This document shows positions 1-8,837 of a DNA stretch of 23,872 bases, piece by piece. Position 1 is the first letter of the stretch, and each line of letters starts with the position of its first letter. The notes below the pieces were generated by a model. The model was not told where the DNA came from and ran no database searches. It worked only from the letters and a program-made list of their open reading frames with translations. The position numbers and the translations under genes are program-made. The DNA is taken from contig CAAGHC010000096.1 of the NCBI GenBank assembly GCA_900769565.1, forward strand, positions 1 to 23,872, in the 5' to 3' direction. Source of the DNA: Clostridia bacterium (lineage in GTDB: Bacteria; Bacillota; Clostridia; Christensenellales; Borkfalkiaceae).

Positions 1-2
1 AG

Positions 3-2408
3 GAATCTGTGGTTGCTGCAGAAAACAGAGGAACGTATAGACCCGAAAAATATAACACCATAACCATGGAACTTGATAACCTTGCAATTTACGGCAACAG
101 AACTATAGATAGCGTAACTACTTTTGACGGTGTTTCTAATAGTGACTTCTATCTTAACGACGAAGAAGGCATAACGGAATATCTTGGTGCTTCCAGTGGG
201 CTTGGTGAACATTTCGGTTGGCCTAGTACTGGTAGTTGGGATTTAAATGAATTCACCGTAAACGGTATTGACTTCACGCTCGCTAACACTGCACCTGCAT
301 ACATGGCAACTTATGCTACTGCAAGCCTTAAGTCGTCTAACTATAATAACATTAAACTTATAGTTGACGGTGAGTTAACCAAATACAACGTGGACCAAAC
401 GGCTAAAAGTTTTGTTCTTCCTAAAACGCTTTCAGGTAAATACGAAGAACAACTTTTCGGTTGGCTTGGCGAAGACGGTATGTATAAACCCGGTGAAATT
501 ATCAGTCCTAGTGGAACACAGTCTTTCACGGCTATCTATGGTACGATTGAAAACTTTGACAAGGCATCAGTTCGCGTTAAGGATAACGAAGGTATCCGCT
601 TTATGTCGACGGTTAGTGGTAATTTAACTAGTATTGACAATAGTTACTTCGTTTACGGCGTTGACATTACCGACGGCGATAAAAAGGTAAGTGGCGTTAT
701 TGACAAGACAAAGGTTAAAGATAACGGCGACGGTTCGTATTCGTATTATAGCGTTCTTACAGGTCTTGAAAGCAATGAAGAAACGGTATTTATGGCAGAT
801 GCCAACGTAACGATAAATTATCACGACGGTTCTACTTTAACTTTCTCTGCTAAAGATATGGCTGATGGTAGAAGTTATATTTACGTTGTAACTGCAGCGC
901 TACTTGACGTTCAAGGGGAAGAAGACGATAGATACGCTTTCGAAATTAAAGATAACGTATACTCGTGCTATCGTGAAGATTTTTATCAAGACTTACTTGA
1001 CGTGTACTCTTCGGTAACGGGTAATGATTTACAATTTAAACAAGCAAAAACGTGGGATTATGACACGGCAGTTGCAAAACGTATTCAGTCAACCGGTTTA
1101 GGTGACGACGTTATGCCTATAATGGGGTTCTGGGGTCCGTATGCAGGTAGTTATTATAACGGAACTTATTATCCCGATCTTCGTACGCCCGAGATATTTG
1201 ATGCGATAGCAGATTCTGGTATAAATATCACAATGCAATGTAACGAAAACTATTCAACCGACCCAGAGGCTGTAATTCAATCTTTAATAAACGCACAAAA
1301 CGCTGGAATTTCAGTAATATTAACGGATACTTCGTTAGTAGACATTAAGACTGCTAGTGACGACGTTTACGGAACTGATATTTCACAGATAGAACAATCT
1401 CAATCAGTTTGGGATGAAAAAGTTGCGATTTGGAATCAATACGAATCGTTTGCAGGACTTTATGTTCGTGACGAGCCCGTTACAGTAAGCGCAAGTTCTA
1501 TCGGCAAGGCAATAGATAAGTGGAACACTGCTTTAGTCAACAACGGTATAAACCCTGACGATAAATATGCGTTCGTAAATTTCTTCCCGTACGCCTATAT
1601 AGTTGGTAGGGAAGGAACTCAATATTCAACACATATTGACCAAATGGTTAACAAAGGAAAGTTAGACGTTATAGGGTATGACTATTATCCTTTTGACTGG
1701 ACATCAACCGATAACCTTGGTGGAACTTTCTATATCAATATGGTTGAGGCGGCCAAAAAGGCGAAAGAGCATGGTATTACTTGGATTTCTTGCGTGCAAG
1801 CGGGTGGAGAATGGGTTGGTAACGAAGTTGACCTACACACGTCTGCTAAATGGCCGACAGAAGAGCAACTTCTTTGGGAAGTAAACAACTTTATCGCTCT
1901 CGGTGCAAAAGGATTAGACTACTTTACGCTCTGTCAACCGCACTCTTTTAACCACTATATGGAATACGGCGGTGGCGCAGGTTTGTTTGACCCCGCAGGT
2001 AATAAGACGTATTTATATTATGCTGCACAACAAGCAAATAAGCAAATTCTCGCATCCGACCATATGCTTATGAACGCTACCAACCACGGTGTAATATCAA
2101 AGGGTAAACTTCCTGGTAATAGAGATGAAAGTGCTTTCGACAGTTTAAATATTTCAAGCGACACTTTCCGTGAACTTATCGGTGTTTCTAATAACTGTAC
2201 TGCGCTAATCGGTTGTTTCGACGTATACGGAAAGACTATGCTTTGGGTAGTAAACAGTAGTTACTATGAAGATACCGAAATAGAATTGACCTTTGACAAT
2301 TCTTATGCGTACGACGTAGTTCAAGGTGGCAGTGCAAGCATTAAAGTAGGCAATAAGTTAAAATTTAATTTGTCTGCAGGCGAGGCTGCAATGGTTGCTT
2401 TAAGATAG
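3..2408 (+). CDS. Large multidomain TIM-barrel, glycosidase-like protein (5' end missing)
   Basis: The reading frame is open to the left edge, so the GTG at 9 is probably internal and the true start lies outside the window. Numbering from that GTG, residues 1-110 are beta-rich. Residues about 112-178 resemble an InlB-type (Listeria-Bacteroides) repeat, with an FGWLGEDG turn and an FTAIYG end. A further beta domain (about 180-320) contains GIRFMSTVSG. Residues about 365-690 look like a TIM barrel of the glycoside-hydrolase type, with D488-E489-P490 at a strand end, a GYDYYP strand (556-561) and E601 in AGGEW. A C-terminal beta-sandwich fills the rest. Such domain chains are typical of exported polysaccharide-active proteins of gut Clostridia, but the signal peptide would lie off-window. 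The catalytic assignment of E489 and E601 is inference, and I cannot name a GH family. It ends 25 bases before dprA with no terminator between. Confidence 0.6.
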   Translation, partial: ESVVAAENRGTYRPEKYNTITMELDNLAIYGNRTIDSVTTFDGVSNSDFYLNDEEGITEYLGASSGLGEHFGWPSTGSWDLNEFTVNGIDFTLANTAPAYMATYATASLKSSNYNNIKLIVDGELTKYNVDQTAKSFVLPKTLSGKYEEQLFGWLGEDGMYKPGEIISPSGTQSFTAIYGTIENFDKASVRVKDNEGIRFMSTVSGNLTSIDNSYFVYGVDITDGDKKVSGVIDKTKVKDNGDGSYSYYSVLTGLESNEETVFMADANVTINYHDGSTLTFSAKDMADGRSYIYVVTAALLDVQGEEDDRYAFEIKDNVYSCYREDFYQDLLDVYSSVTGNDLQFKQAKTWDYDTAVAKRIQSTGLGDDVMPIMGFWGPYAGSYYNGTYYPDLRTPEIFDAIADSGINITMQCNENYSTDPEAVIQSLINAQNAGISVILTDTSLVDIKTASDDVYGTDISQIEQSQSVWDEKVAIWNQYESFAGLYVRDEPVTVSASSIGKAIDKWNTALVNNGINPDDKYAFVNFFPYAYIVGREGTQYSTHIDQMVNKGKLDVIGYDYYPFDWTSTDNLGGTFYINMVEAAKKAKEHGITWISCVQAGGEWVGNEVDLHTSAKWPTEEQLLWEVNNFIALGAKGLDYFTLCQPHSFNHYMEYGGGAGLFDPAGNKTYLYYAAQQANKQILASDHMLMNATNHGVISKGKLPGNRDESAFDSLNISSDTFRELIGVSNNCTALIGCFDVYGKTMLWVVNSSYYEDTEIELTFDNSYAYDVVQGGSASIKVGNKLKFNLSAGEAAMVALR

Positions 2409-2432
2409 TTAACAAATAGTTCTAACAAAAAC

Positions 2433-3527
2433 ATGAAATATACTGCATCAGAGTTGTGTTTAATTTGGCTGGATAGTTTTTTGGGGCTAGAATATAAACA
2501 CAAGCAACAACTTTATAGCATGATAAACGGTAAGCCCGAAATAAAGGCTATACTTACCGAAGGTAAAGATTATATTACGTCCAACGTCGGTGAGAACGAG
2601 TACAATACCTTGTTAAATTCGGCAAACCAAGTTTATCTAGATTATATTTTAGACGGGCTTGATAAAAGGGGAATAAAGGCTGTGACCATAGAGTCTAAAG
2701 ACTATCCCGAAAGGTTAAAGCAGACGGCTATCCCACCTTTAGTTTTGTACACTAAAGGGGACGTAACTTTGTTAAATGAAGAATGTTTTGCAATGGTAGG
2801 CAGCAGAAAGAGTTTGCCACTTTCAATATCCATTGCAAAAGATTACGCTAAAAGTCTTTCTGATGCTGGTTTTGTGTTAGTTACGGGAATTGCACAAGCC
2901 GTTGACAGTACAGTTTTAGAAACTGGTATTAAAAACGGCAAAAAGGTAATATCGGTAATAGCGGGCGGTTTTGATAATCTTTATCCAAAGTCTAATCAAT
3001 CGTTATTAGATAAGGTGGTAGAAAACGGTCTTGTTATTAGCGAATATCCACCTGAAGTTCAATCTAAACCCTATTTCTTTCCCATTCGCAACAGAATTAT
3101 TGCAGGGCTATCAAAAGGTGTGCTGATTGTTAGTGGTGGAATGAAAAGTGGAACAATCTATACTGCTGAATACGCAGAAGAGTACGGTAGAGATTTATTT
3201 AGCGTGCCGTATAGCGTGGGCATTCCGTCGGGTGCAGGGTGTAACGACCTAATTAAGCGTGGCGCAATGCTTACCGATTCGCCAACCGACGTGTTAAAAT
3301 TTTACGGTAAGGAAGAAATAAAACCCGCAATCACTTTAAGTGAAGGGGAAAAGCAAATAATTGCTCTGCTAAAAGACGGAGAGCAACACGTGGAAAAAAT
3401 TTGTTCTACGCTAGGCAAAAAAATATTTGAAGTTACGCCTTTACTTTCGGTGTTAGAAATAAAAGGCGTAGTAATTAAAAACGGAGTAAACGTATACGGG
3501 CTTTCCCGTAGCGACTTGGAGGAATAA
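2433..3527 (+). CDS. dprA: DNA-processing protein DprA (Smf)
   Basis: DprA binds incoming single-stranded DNA in the cytoplasm and loads RecA during transformation or recombination. The Rossmann-like core spans residues about 95-290: VGSR at 122-125, then a G-rich strand at 152-158, then FPIRNRIIAGLS at 216-227, and GMKSGTIYTAEYA after it. A C-terminal winged helix (about 305-362) matches the DprA_WH domain. The length of 364 is normal. One motif is odd: the usual G-[LM]-A-[RK]-G-I-D reads G-I-A-Q-A-V-D, losing the basic residue and the second glycine. The start ATG has only a weak Shine-Dalgarno site. The stop codon abuts the topA ATG directly, as in the smf-topA pair of Bacillus. The identity is secure; whether ssDNA binding is normal is open. 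Confidence 0.93.
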   Translation: MKYTASELCLIWLDSFLGLEYKHKQQLYSMINGKPEIKAILTEGKDYITSNVGENEYNTLLNSANQVYLDYILDGLDKRGIKAVTIESKDYPERLKQTAIPPLVLYTKGDVTLLNEECFAMVGSRKSLPLSISIAKDYAKSLSDAGFVLVTGIAQAVDSTVLETGIKNGKKVISVIAGGFDNLYPKSNQSLLDKVVENGLVISEYPPEVQSKPYFFPIRNRIIAGLSKGVLIVSGGMKSGTIYTAEYAEEYGRDLFSVPYSVGIPSGAGCNDLIKRGAMLTDSPTDVLKFYGKEEIKPAITLSEGEKQIIALLKDGEQHVEKICSTLGKKIFEVTPLLSVLEIKGVVIKNGVNVYGLSRSDLEE

Positions 3528-5684
3528 ATGCAACTTATAATAGTAGAGTCCCCACATAAAGCAAAAACCATTGAAAAATTTCTCAAAGGCGATTATAAGG
3601 TGGACGCGTCTAAAGGACACGTTAGAGATTTGCCCGTAAATTATATGGGTGTAAGTATCCACAACAATTTTGAACCACATTACGTAATTGCACCCGAAAA
3701 GAAGAACGACTTAAAAAGATTGTCAGACGACGCTAAAAAGGCCGAAAAAGTATTTCTTGCAACCGACCCGGATAGAGAAGGGGAAGCAATTTCTTGGCAT
3801 TTAGCCGAAGTTTTAGGACTTGACGAGAACGAACTTAACAGAATAGAGTTTAACGAAATTTCCGAACGTGCTGTAAAGAACGCTCTTTCAAAGCCTAGGA
3901 AAATAGATAAGAACTTGGTTGACGCTCAACAAGCAAGGCGTGTGCTTGATAGAATTGTTGGTTACAGCATTTCACCGGCTGCAAGTTCAAGGTTAAACGA
4001 CAACCTTTCGGCAGGTAGGGTTCAATCGGTTGCGCTTAAAATGGTGGTTGACAGAGAACGTGAGATTACGGCGTTTAAGCCCGTTGAATACTGGAACTTA
4101 AAAGCAGACGTTAAGCCCGAAGGTAAAAGTAACTTTAAGGTTTTACTTGTAGAAAAGGCAGGTAAAAAATATAAGCCTTCTAATGCAGAAGAGGCGTCGC
4201 TCGTTGAAAGTCAACTTAAAAATTCACAGTTTTTTGTAAAGAGTGTTAAGAGAGCGATGGTGAAATCTCACGCCCCTGCACCGTTTATTACTAGTACGTT
4301 ACAACAGGACGGCTCTATTAAACTTAACATAACTGCACCCCAAGTAATGCAGATTGCGCAAAGACTTTACGAAGGTGTAGAAACACCGCACGGAAACGTT
4401 GCGCTTATAACTTACATGAGAACGGACTCGGTAAGAATTTCAAGCGAAGCGCAAAAGAGTGCGTTAGAATATATTCGAAACAATTACGGTGACGAGTACG
4501 TGCCTAATAAACCAAACGTATACCGTTCGAAAAAAGACGCTCAAGACGCTCACGAAGCAATTCGCCCTATCGACGTTAGCAAAACGCCCGAGAGCGTTAT
4601 GAATATTTTGGATAAAAACCAGTACAAGCTTTATAAACTCATTTACGACAGATTTATTGCGTCGCAAATGGCAGAAGCGAAGTACGATAGCGTTAGCGTA
4701 GAAGTCGGTGCATCAGATTACCTGTTTAAAACTAGCGGAAAGACCTTGGTGTTTAAGGGCTATACCGTTATTTACGACGACACCAAAAAGGAAGAGGACG
4801 ACGAGAACGGTGATGCTTTACTTCCTGCACTTTCCGAAAATGAACTTTTACAATTAGTTTCTTTAAACAAAGAGCAGAAGTTTACTAAACCCCCGATAAG
4901 ATACACCGAGGCAACGCTTATTAAAAATATGGAAGATAAGGGCATAGGTAGGCCGTCTACTTACGCTACCATAATGGCTAAACTTTCCGATAAGAAGAGA
5001 GAATACGTTAGAAAGGAAAAGAAATATCTAGTGCCTAACGACGTAAGTTATTCGCTTATTGACTTTTTAGTAAAATACTTTCCCGATATTATGGATATTT
5101 CCTTTACGGCAAAAATGGAAGACGACCTTGACGATATAGGCGAGGGTGGAAAGGATTGGCGAAAGTTAATTGCAGATTTTTATGCGCCGTTCGAAGAACA
5201 ATTAAAAAATTCTAAAGTTACCGAAGTTTTATGCGAAAAATGTGGCGCACCCATGATTATAAACAGTGGTAAGTACGGCAACTATTACGCTTGTTCAAAT
5301 TATCCGACCTGTCAAAACATTAAGGCGGCGAACGAAAAAGTAGTTATTCCTACCGATAGAATTTGCGACAAGTGTGGTGGAATAATGGTGGAAAGAGATG
5401 GTAAGTTTGGCAAATTCCTTGCATGTTCAAACTATCCTAAATGCAAAAACACTATTAGCATGACAGAAAGCGTGGGCGTTTGTCCCTCGTGTGGTAGACC
5501 GACCAAAAAAATGACTAGCCGTGGTGGAAAAGTTTTCTACGGTTGCTCTGGATATCCTGAATGCAACTTCATGAGTTGGGATATTCCTACGGGTGAAAAA
5601 TGCCCTGAATGTGGTAAATACCTTATCAAAGTTGAAGGCAAGGTAAAATGCTCGGGTAAGAAGTGCGAATATGAAAAGGGTTAA
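3528..5684 (+). CDS. topA: DNA topoisomerase I
   Basis: This type IA topoisomerase relaxes negative supercoils by passing strands through a transient single-strand break. The TOPRIM domain opens with IIVESPHKAKTIEKFL and carries the acidic ATDPDREGEA signature. GRVQSVAL follows, then ITYMRTDSVRIS, whose Tyr296 is the expected nucleophile that links to DNA. AHEAIRP and the GIGRPSTYA region follow. The last 150 residues hold four Cys-rich zinc-ribbon motifs: three of the form C-x2-C...C-x4-5-C around ACSNYP or GCSGYP, and a final shorter CPECGKY...C unit. The length of 718 is standard for Firmicutes. The start codon touches the dprA stop, with the Shine-Dalgarno TTGGAGGA inside dprA, so translation is probably coupled. 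The 3' end overlaps trmFO by 14 bases. Confidence 0.98.
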   Translation: MQLIIVESPHKAKTIEKFLKGDYKVDASKGHVRDLPVNYMGVSIHNNFEPHYVIAPEKKNDLKRLSDDAKKAEKVFLATDPDREGEAISWHLAEVLGLDENELNRIEFNEISERAVKNALSKPRKIDKNLVDAQQARRVLDRIVGYSISPAASSRLNDNLSAGRVQSVALKMVVDREREITAFKPVEYWNLKADVKPEGKSNFKVLLVEKAGKKYKPSNAEEASLVESQLKNSQFFVKSVKRAMVKSHAPAPFITSTLQQDGSIKLNITAPQVMQIAQRLYEGVETPHGNVALITYMRTDSVRISSEAQKSALEYIRNNYGDEYVPNKPNVYRSKKDAQDAHEAIRPIDVSKTPESVMNILDKNQYKLYKLIYDRFIASQMAEAKYDSVSVEVGASDYLFKTSGKTLVFKGYTVIYDDTKKEEDDENGDALLPALSENELLQLVSLNKEQKFTKPPIRYTEATLIKNMEDKGIGRPSTYATIMAKLSDKKREYVRKEKKYLVPNDVSYSLIDFLVKYFPDIMDISFTAKMEDDLDDIGEGGKDWRKLIADFYAPFEEQLKNSKVTEVLCEKCGAPMIINSGKYGNYYACSNYPTCQNIKAANEKVVIPTDRICDKCGGIMVERDGKFGKFLACSNYPKCKNTISMTESVGVCPSCGRPTKKMTSRGGKVFYGCSGYPECNFMSWDIPTGEKCPECGKYLIKVEGKVKCSGKKCEYEKG

Positions 5685-6966
5685 GATTATAGGCGGTGGG
5701 CTTGCCGGTGCAGAGGCAACTTATTATCTAGCAACCCACGGCGTACCCGTTACGCTTTGCGATATTAAGCCTAATGCGTTTACGCCTGCCCATTCGAATA
5801 AAAATTACGGTGAATTAGTTTGTTCTAATTCGCTAAAGAGTAACGACGTTTTCGGTAACGCTTGTGGTCTTTTAAAACAAGAGTTAAGGCTTTTATGCTC
5901 TATGGTTATAGACGTTGCAGATAAAACCAAAGTTCCCGCAGGTGGCGCACTTGCTGTGGATAGGGAAAAATTTGCAAACCTAATTACTGAAAACCTTAAA
6001 AGTTTAGATAACGTTGAGTTTATGTCGGGCGAAGTTACCGATATTGACGTTGACGAGTATACAATAATCGCTAGTGGTCCGCTTACGACTTCTACTTTAA
6101 GCGAAAACCTTAAAAAATACGTAGGGGAAGGGCTTAACTTTTTTGATGCGTCAGCACCTATTATCGACTTTGAAAGTATAGATATGCAAAACGCTTTCGT
6201 GGGCGATAGGTACGACAAGGGCGACGGCGACCATATAAACTGTCCTATGAATAAGGAACAGTATTTAGAGTTTATAGATGAGTTGCTTTCGGCAGAGCGA
6301 GCAGAATTGCACGGTTTTGAAAATGCGCAAGTTTTCGAAGGGTGTATGCCCGTAGAAGTTATGGCAATGCGAGGAACGGATACGTTAAGGTTCGGTCCGT
6401 TAAAACCTGCTGGGCTCACCGACCCGAAAACGGGGCGCTGGCCGTACGCTTGTTTACAACTTCGTAAAGAAGACGTCAGTGGCAGTATGTATAACATGGT
6501 AGGATTTCAAACCAACCTTTTGTTCAAAGAACAAAAACGAGTATTTTCCATTATTCCTGCACTAAAAAACGCCGAGTTTTTGCGCTACGGCGTAATGCAC
6601 AGAAACACGTTTATCAATTCACCCGAAGTATTAAATAAAGACTATTCGCTAAAAGAACACGACAAAATTTTCTTTGCAGGTCAGATTACGGGCGTTGAAG
6701 GGTACGTGGAAAGTATTGCTAGCGGACTTTTATCAGCAATATGTTTAGAACGAAAAATCAAGGGCAAAGCACCCGTTTATCCTAGTGAAAACACCGTGCT
6801 TGGCGCTCTAACTAAATACGTAACGACAATAAATAAAGACTTTCAACCCATGAACGCTAATTTTGGCATTTTACCACCGTTGGTGATGAGGGATAAAAGT
6901 GCTAGAAAGCGTGCCATGGCAGAGAGAAGTTTAGTCGATATTGAACAACTTAAAAAGGAGTTATAA
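5671..6966 (+). CDS. trmFO: Methylenetetrahydrofolate-tRNA-(uracil-5-)-methyltransferase TrmFO
   Basis: TrmFO is the flavin- and folate-dependent enzyme that makes 5-methyluridine at position 54 of the tRNA T-loop. It is used by many Firmicutes in place of SAM-dependent TrmA. The N-terminal FAD-binding motif is IIGGGLAGAEATYYL, followed by a GELVCSNSLKSN segment with Cys51. Cys225, in FEGCMPVEVMA, matches the second functional cysteine known from the Bacillus enzyme (about residue 226). The segment RGTDTLRFGPLKPAGL and the C-terminal FFAGQITGVEGYVES are also family signatures. The length of 431 is normal. The ATG lies 14 bases inside topA, which points to translational coupling. The serine hydroxymethyltransferase gene further down the same strand makes the methylene-folate donor this enzyme uses; that link is inference from pathway knowledge. 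Confidence 0.97.
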   Translation: MKRVKIIGGGLAGAEATYYLATHGVPVTLCDIKPNAFTPAHSNKNYGELVCSNSLKSNDVFGNACGLLKQELRLLCSMVIDVADKTKVPAGGALAVDREKFANLITENLKSLDNVEFMSGEVTDIDVDEYTIIASGPLTTSTLSENLKKYVGEGLNFFDASAPIIDFESIDMQNAFVGDRYDKGDGDHINCPMNKEQYLEFIDELLSAERAELHGFENAQVFEGCMPVEVMAMRGTDTLRFGPLKPAGLTDPKTGRWPYACLQLRKEDVSGSMYNMVGFQTNLLFKEQKRVFSIIPALKNAEFLRYGVMHRNTFINSPEVLNKDYSLKEHDKIFFAGQITGVEGYVESIASGLLSAICLERKIKGKAPVYPSENTVLGALTKYVTTINKDFQPMNANFGILPPLVMRDKSARKRAMAERSLVDIEQLKKEL

Positions 6967-6968
6967 TT

Positions 6969-7502
6969 ATGAGTGAATTTATGGGGACGACCATTTGTGC
7001 AGTAAAGAAAGACGGCAAAACTGCGATTGCAGGTGACGGACAAGTAACCCTTTCGCAATCGGTAGTGTTTAAGAGCAATGCAGTAAAAGTAAGAAGAATT
7101 TACGACGGCAACGTTATTTTGGGTTTCGCAGGCTCTGTTTCGGACGCATTTGCGCTTTCTGAAAGATTTGAAGAAATGTTAAATAAATATTCGGGCAATC
7201 TCATGCGCTCTGCAGTTGAACTTGCCGACCTTTGGAGAACGGATAAGGCAAGAAAGTTAGAGGCAATGATGATTACTGCAGATAAAGATTGTCTTCTAGT
7301 GATTTCAGGTACGGGCGAAGTTATCGAGCCGGACGGTGGCGTTTGCGCAATCGGTAGCGGTGGTAATTACGCTCTTGCCGCTGCACGTGCTCTCGCACAA
7401 GAAACTAACTATTCGGCAGAAGAAATTGTTAAAAAAGCGTTAGGCATTGCAAGTGAAATTTGCGTATTCACGAACAATCACATCACTTGCGAAGTTCTAT
7501 AA
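6969..7502 (+). CDS. hslV: ATP-dependent protease peptidase subunit HslV (ClpQ)
   Basis: HslV is the proteasome-like peptidase ring that works with the HslU unfoldase in the cytoplasm. The N-terminus MSEFMGTTICAVKKDGKTA has the family pattern of a short propeptide removed to expose the catalytic threonine, here the first Thr after the glycine (Thr7). The segment AIAGDGQVTLSQ follows, and GFAGSVSDAFALSERFE is the usual core strand and helix. The ICVFTNNH segment near the C-terminus is typical. The length of 177 is standard. An AAGGAG at 6955-6960 sits 8 bases before the ATG and supports this start over the in-frame ATG at 6981. Only two bases separate it from trmFO. In Bacillus a xerC-type gene (codV) lies between these two genes; it is absent here. 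Confidence 0.97.
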   Translation: MSEFMGTTICAVKKDGKTAIAGDGQVTLSQSVVFKSNAVKVRRIYDGNVILGFAGSVSDAFALSERFEEMLNKYSGNLMRSAVELADLWRTDKARKLEAMMITADKDCLLVISGTGEVIEPDGGVCAIGSGGNYALAAARALAQETNYSAEEIVKKALGIASEICVFTNNHITCEVL

Positions 7503-7513
7503 GGAGGTAAACG

Positions 7514-8824
7514 ATGGATTTAAGCCCAAAACAAATAGTAAACGAATTAGATAAATACATTATAGGTCAACACGACGCTAAAAGGGCGGTTGCAATTGCG
7601 CTTCGCAATAGATACAGAAGAAGTAGACTTACAAAGAGCGAAATGGATGAAATTACGCCCAAGAATATTATCATGAAAGGACCTACGGGCGTAGGTAAAA
7701 CGGAAATTGCAAGGCGACTTGCAAAACTAGTCGGTGCGCCTTTTATTAAGGTAGAGGCAACCAAATATACCGAAGTCGGCTACGTTGGTAGGGACGTTGA
7801 GTCCATGATTCGTGACCTTGTTGAATGTTCGGTAAGATTAGTTAAAGAAGAACGTTTCAAAAAGGTTATGGAAAAGGCGGGTGGCACGGTTGATGCTAAA
7901 CTCGTTAAAATCATTGCAGAGGCTCGCCGTGCGGATAAAGGGGAAACCCCAACCGACATTTTTGAAAAAAACATTGCCGAAGGCTTGAAAAAAGGCTATT
8001 ACGATAACGAAGTTATTGAAGTTGATTTGGCAGACAACCCCAAGCCTATGGAATTAGTTCCGGGTGGTGCAGAAATTAGTATCGGCAGTATTTTTGGGGA
8101 TATGATGCCCAAAAAACGCAAGAAGAGAAAACTTACCGTAAAAGAGGCGAGAAGGCTTTTAATCGACGAAGAGGCTGATAAACTTATCGATAAAGATTCG
8201 GTTAACGAAGAGGCTATTCGTCGTGCGGAAAACGAAGGTATTATCTTTATTGACGAGATAGATAAGATTGCCGCAAAAGGCACGAAAAGTGGTGGACAGG
8301 ACGTTTCTAGAGAGGGCGTTCAACGTGACATTCTTCCTATCGTAGAAGGCTCTACCGTAATGACCAAATACGGTGCGATAAAGACCGATTACATTTTATT
8401 TATCGCCGCAGGTGCTTTCCACGTTTCTAAAGTTAGCGACCTTATCCCAGAACTTCAAGGTAGGTTTCCTATACTCGTGGAATTAAAGAGTCTTACCAAA
8501 CAAGACTTTATAGACATTTTGACCACACCGAGAAACGCTATAACTATTCAGTATGCAACCTTGCTTAAAGTGGACGGTGTTGAACTTAAATTTACCGACG
8601 AGGCCATATCTGAAATTGCAGGCGTTGCAGAAGAAATGAACGCTACTAGCGAAGATATAGGCGCGAGAAGACTTCATACGGTTATGGAAAATCTTTTGGA
8701 AGAAATATCCTTTAACGCAGGTGGCGACACCATGGCTAAAGAAGTGGTTATCGATAAAGATTACGTAACTAATAAAATCGGTGGCGAAACTAAAACTAAA
8801 GACCTAAAAAAATATATTCTTTAA
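7514..8824 (+). CDS. hslU: ATP-dependent protease ATPase subunit HslU (ClpY)
   Basis: HslU is the AAA+ ring that unfolds substrates and feeds them to HslV. Walker A is GPTGVGKT at 56-63, the pore loop GYVG lies in EVGYVGRDVES, and Walker B with the catalytic acid is IIFIDEIDKI (D247, E248). The GARRLHT segment contains the sensor-2 arginines. The C-terminus ends DLKKYIL, close to the conserved tail that docks into HslV and activates it. The intermediate domain (about 110-235) is slightly short, giving 436 residues against 440-465 in many homologues. A strong Shine-Dalgarno AAGGAGG precedes the ATG, 11 bases after hslV. In Bacillus the next gene is codY; here hisS follows instead. Confidence 0.97.
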   Translation: MDLSPKQIVNELDKYIIGQHDAKRAVAIALRNRYRRSRLTKSEMDEITPKNIIMKGPTGVGKTEIARRLAKLVGAPFIKVEATKYTEVGYVGRDVESMIRDLVECSVRLVKEERFKKVMEKAGGTVDAKLVKIIAEARRADKGETPTDIFEKNIAEGLKKGYYDNEVIEVDLADNPKPMELVPGGAEISIGSIFGDMMPKKRKKRKLTVKEARRLLIDEEADKLIDKDSVNEEAIRRAENEGIIFIDEIDKIAAKGTKSGGQDVSREGVQRDILPIVEGSTVMTKYGAIKTDYILFIAAGAFHVSKVSDLIPELQGRFPILVELKSLTKQDFIDILTTPRNAITIQYATLLKVDGVELKFTDEAISEIAGVAEEMNATSEDIGARRLHTVMENLLEEISFNAGGDTMAKEVVIDKDYVTNKIGGETKTKDLKKYIL

Positions 8825-8837
8825 GGAAAAAACAGAT

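Noticed and set aside
2293..2298. TTGACA before dprA
   Set aside because: No -10-like hexamer follows at 16-18 bases, and it lies inside the coding region of the first gene.
5805..6497. A 230-codon open frame on the minus strand inside trmFO
   Set aside because: It is fully antisense to a well-supported gene, has no family-like motifs, is Ser/Pro-rich as expected of a mirror frame, and lacks a ribosome binding site.
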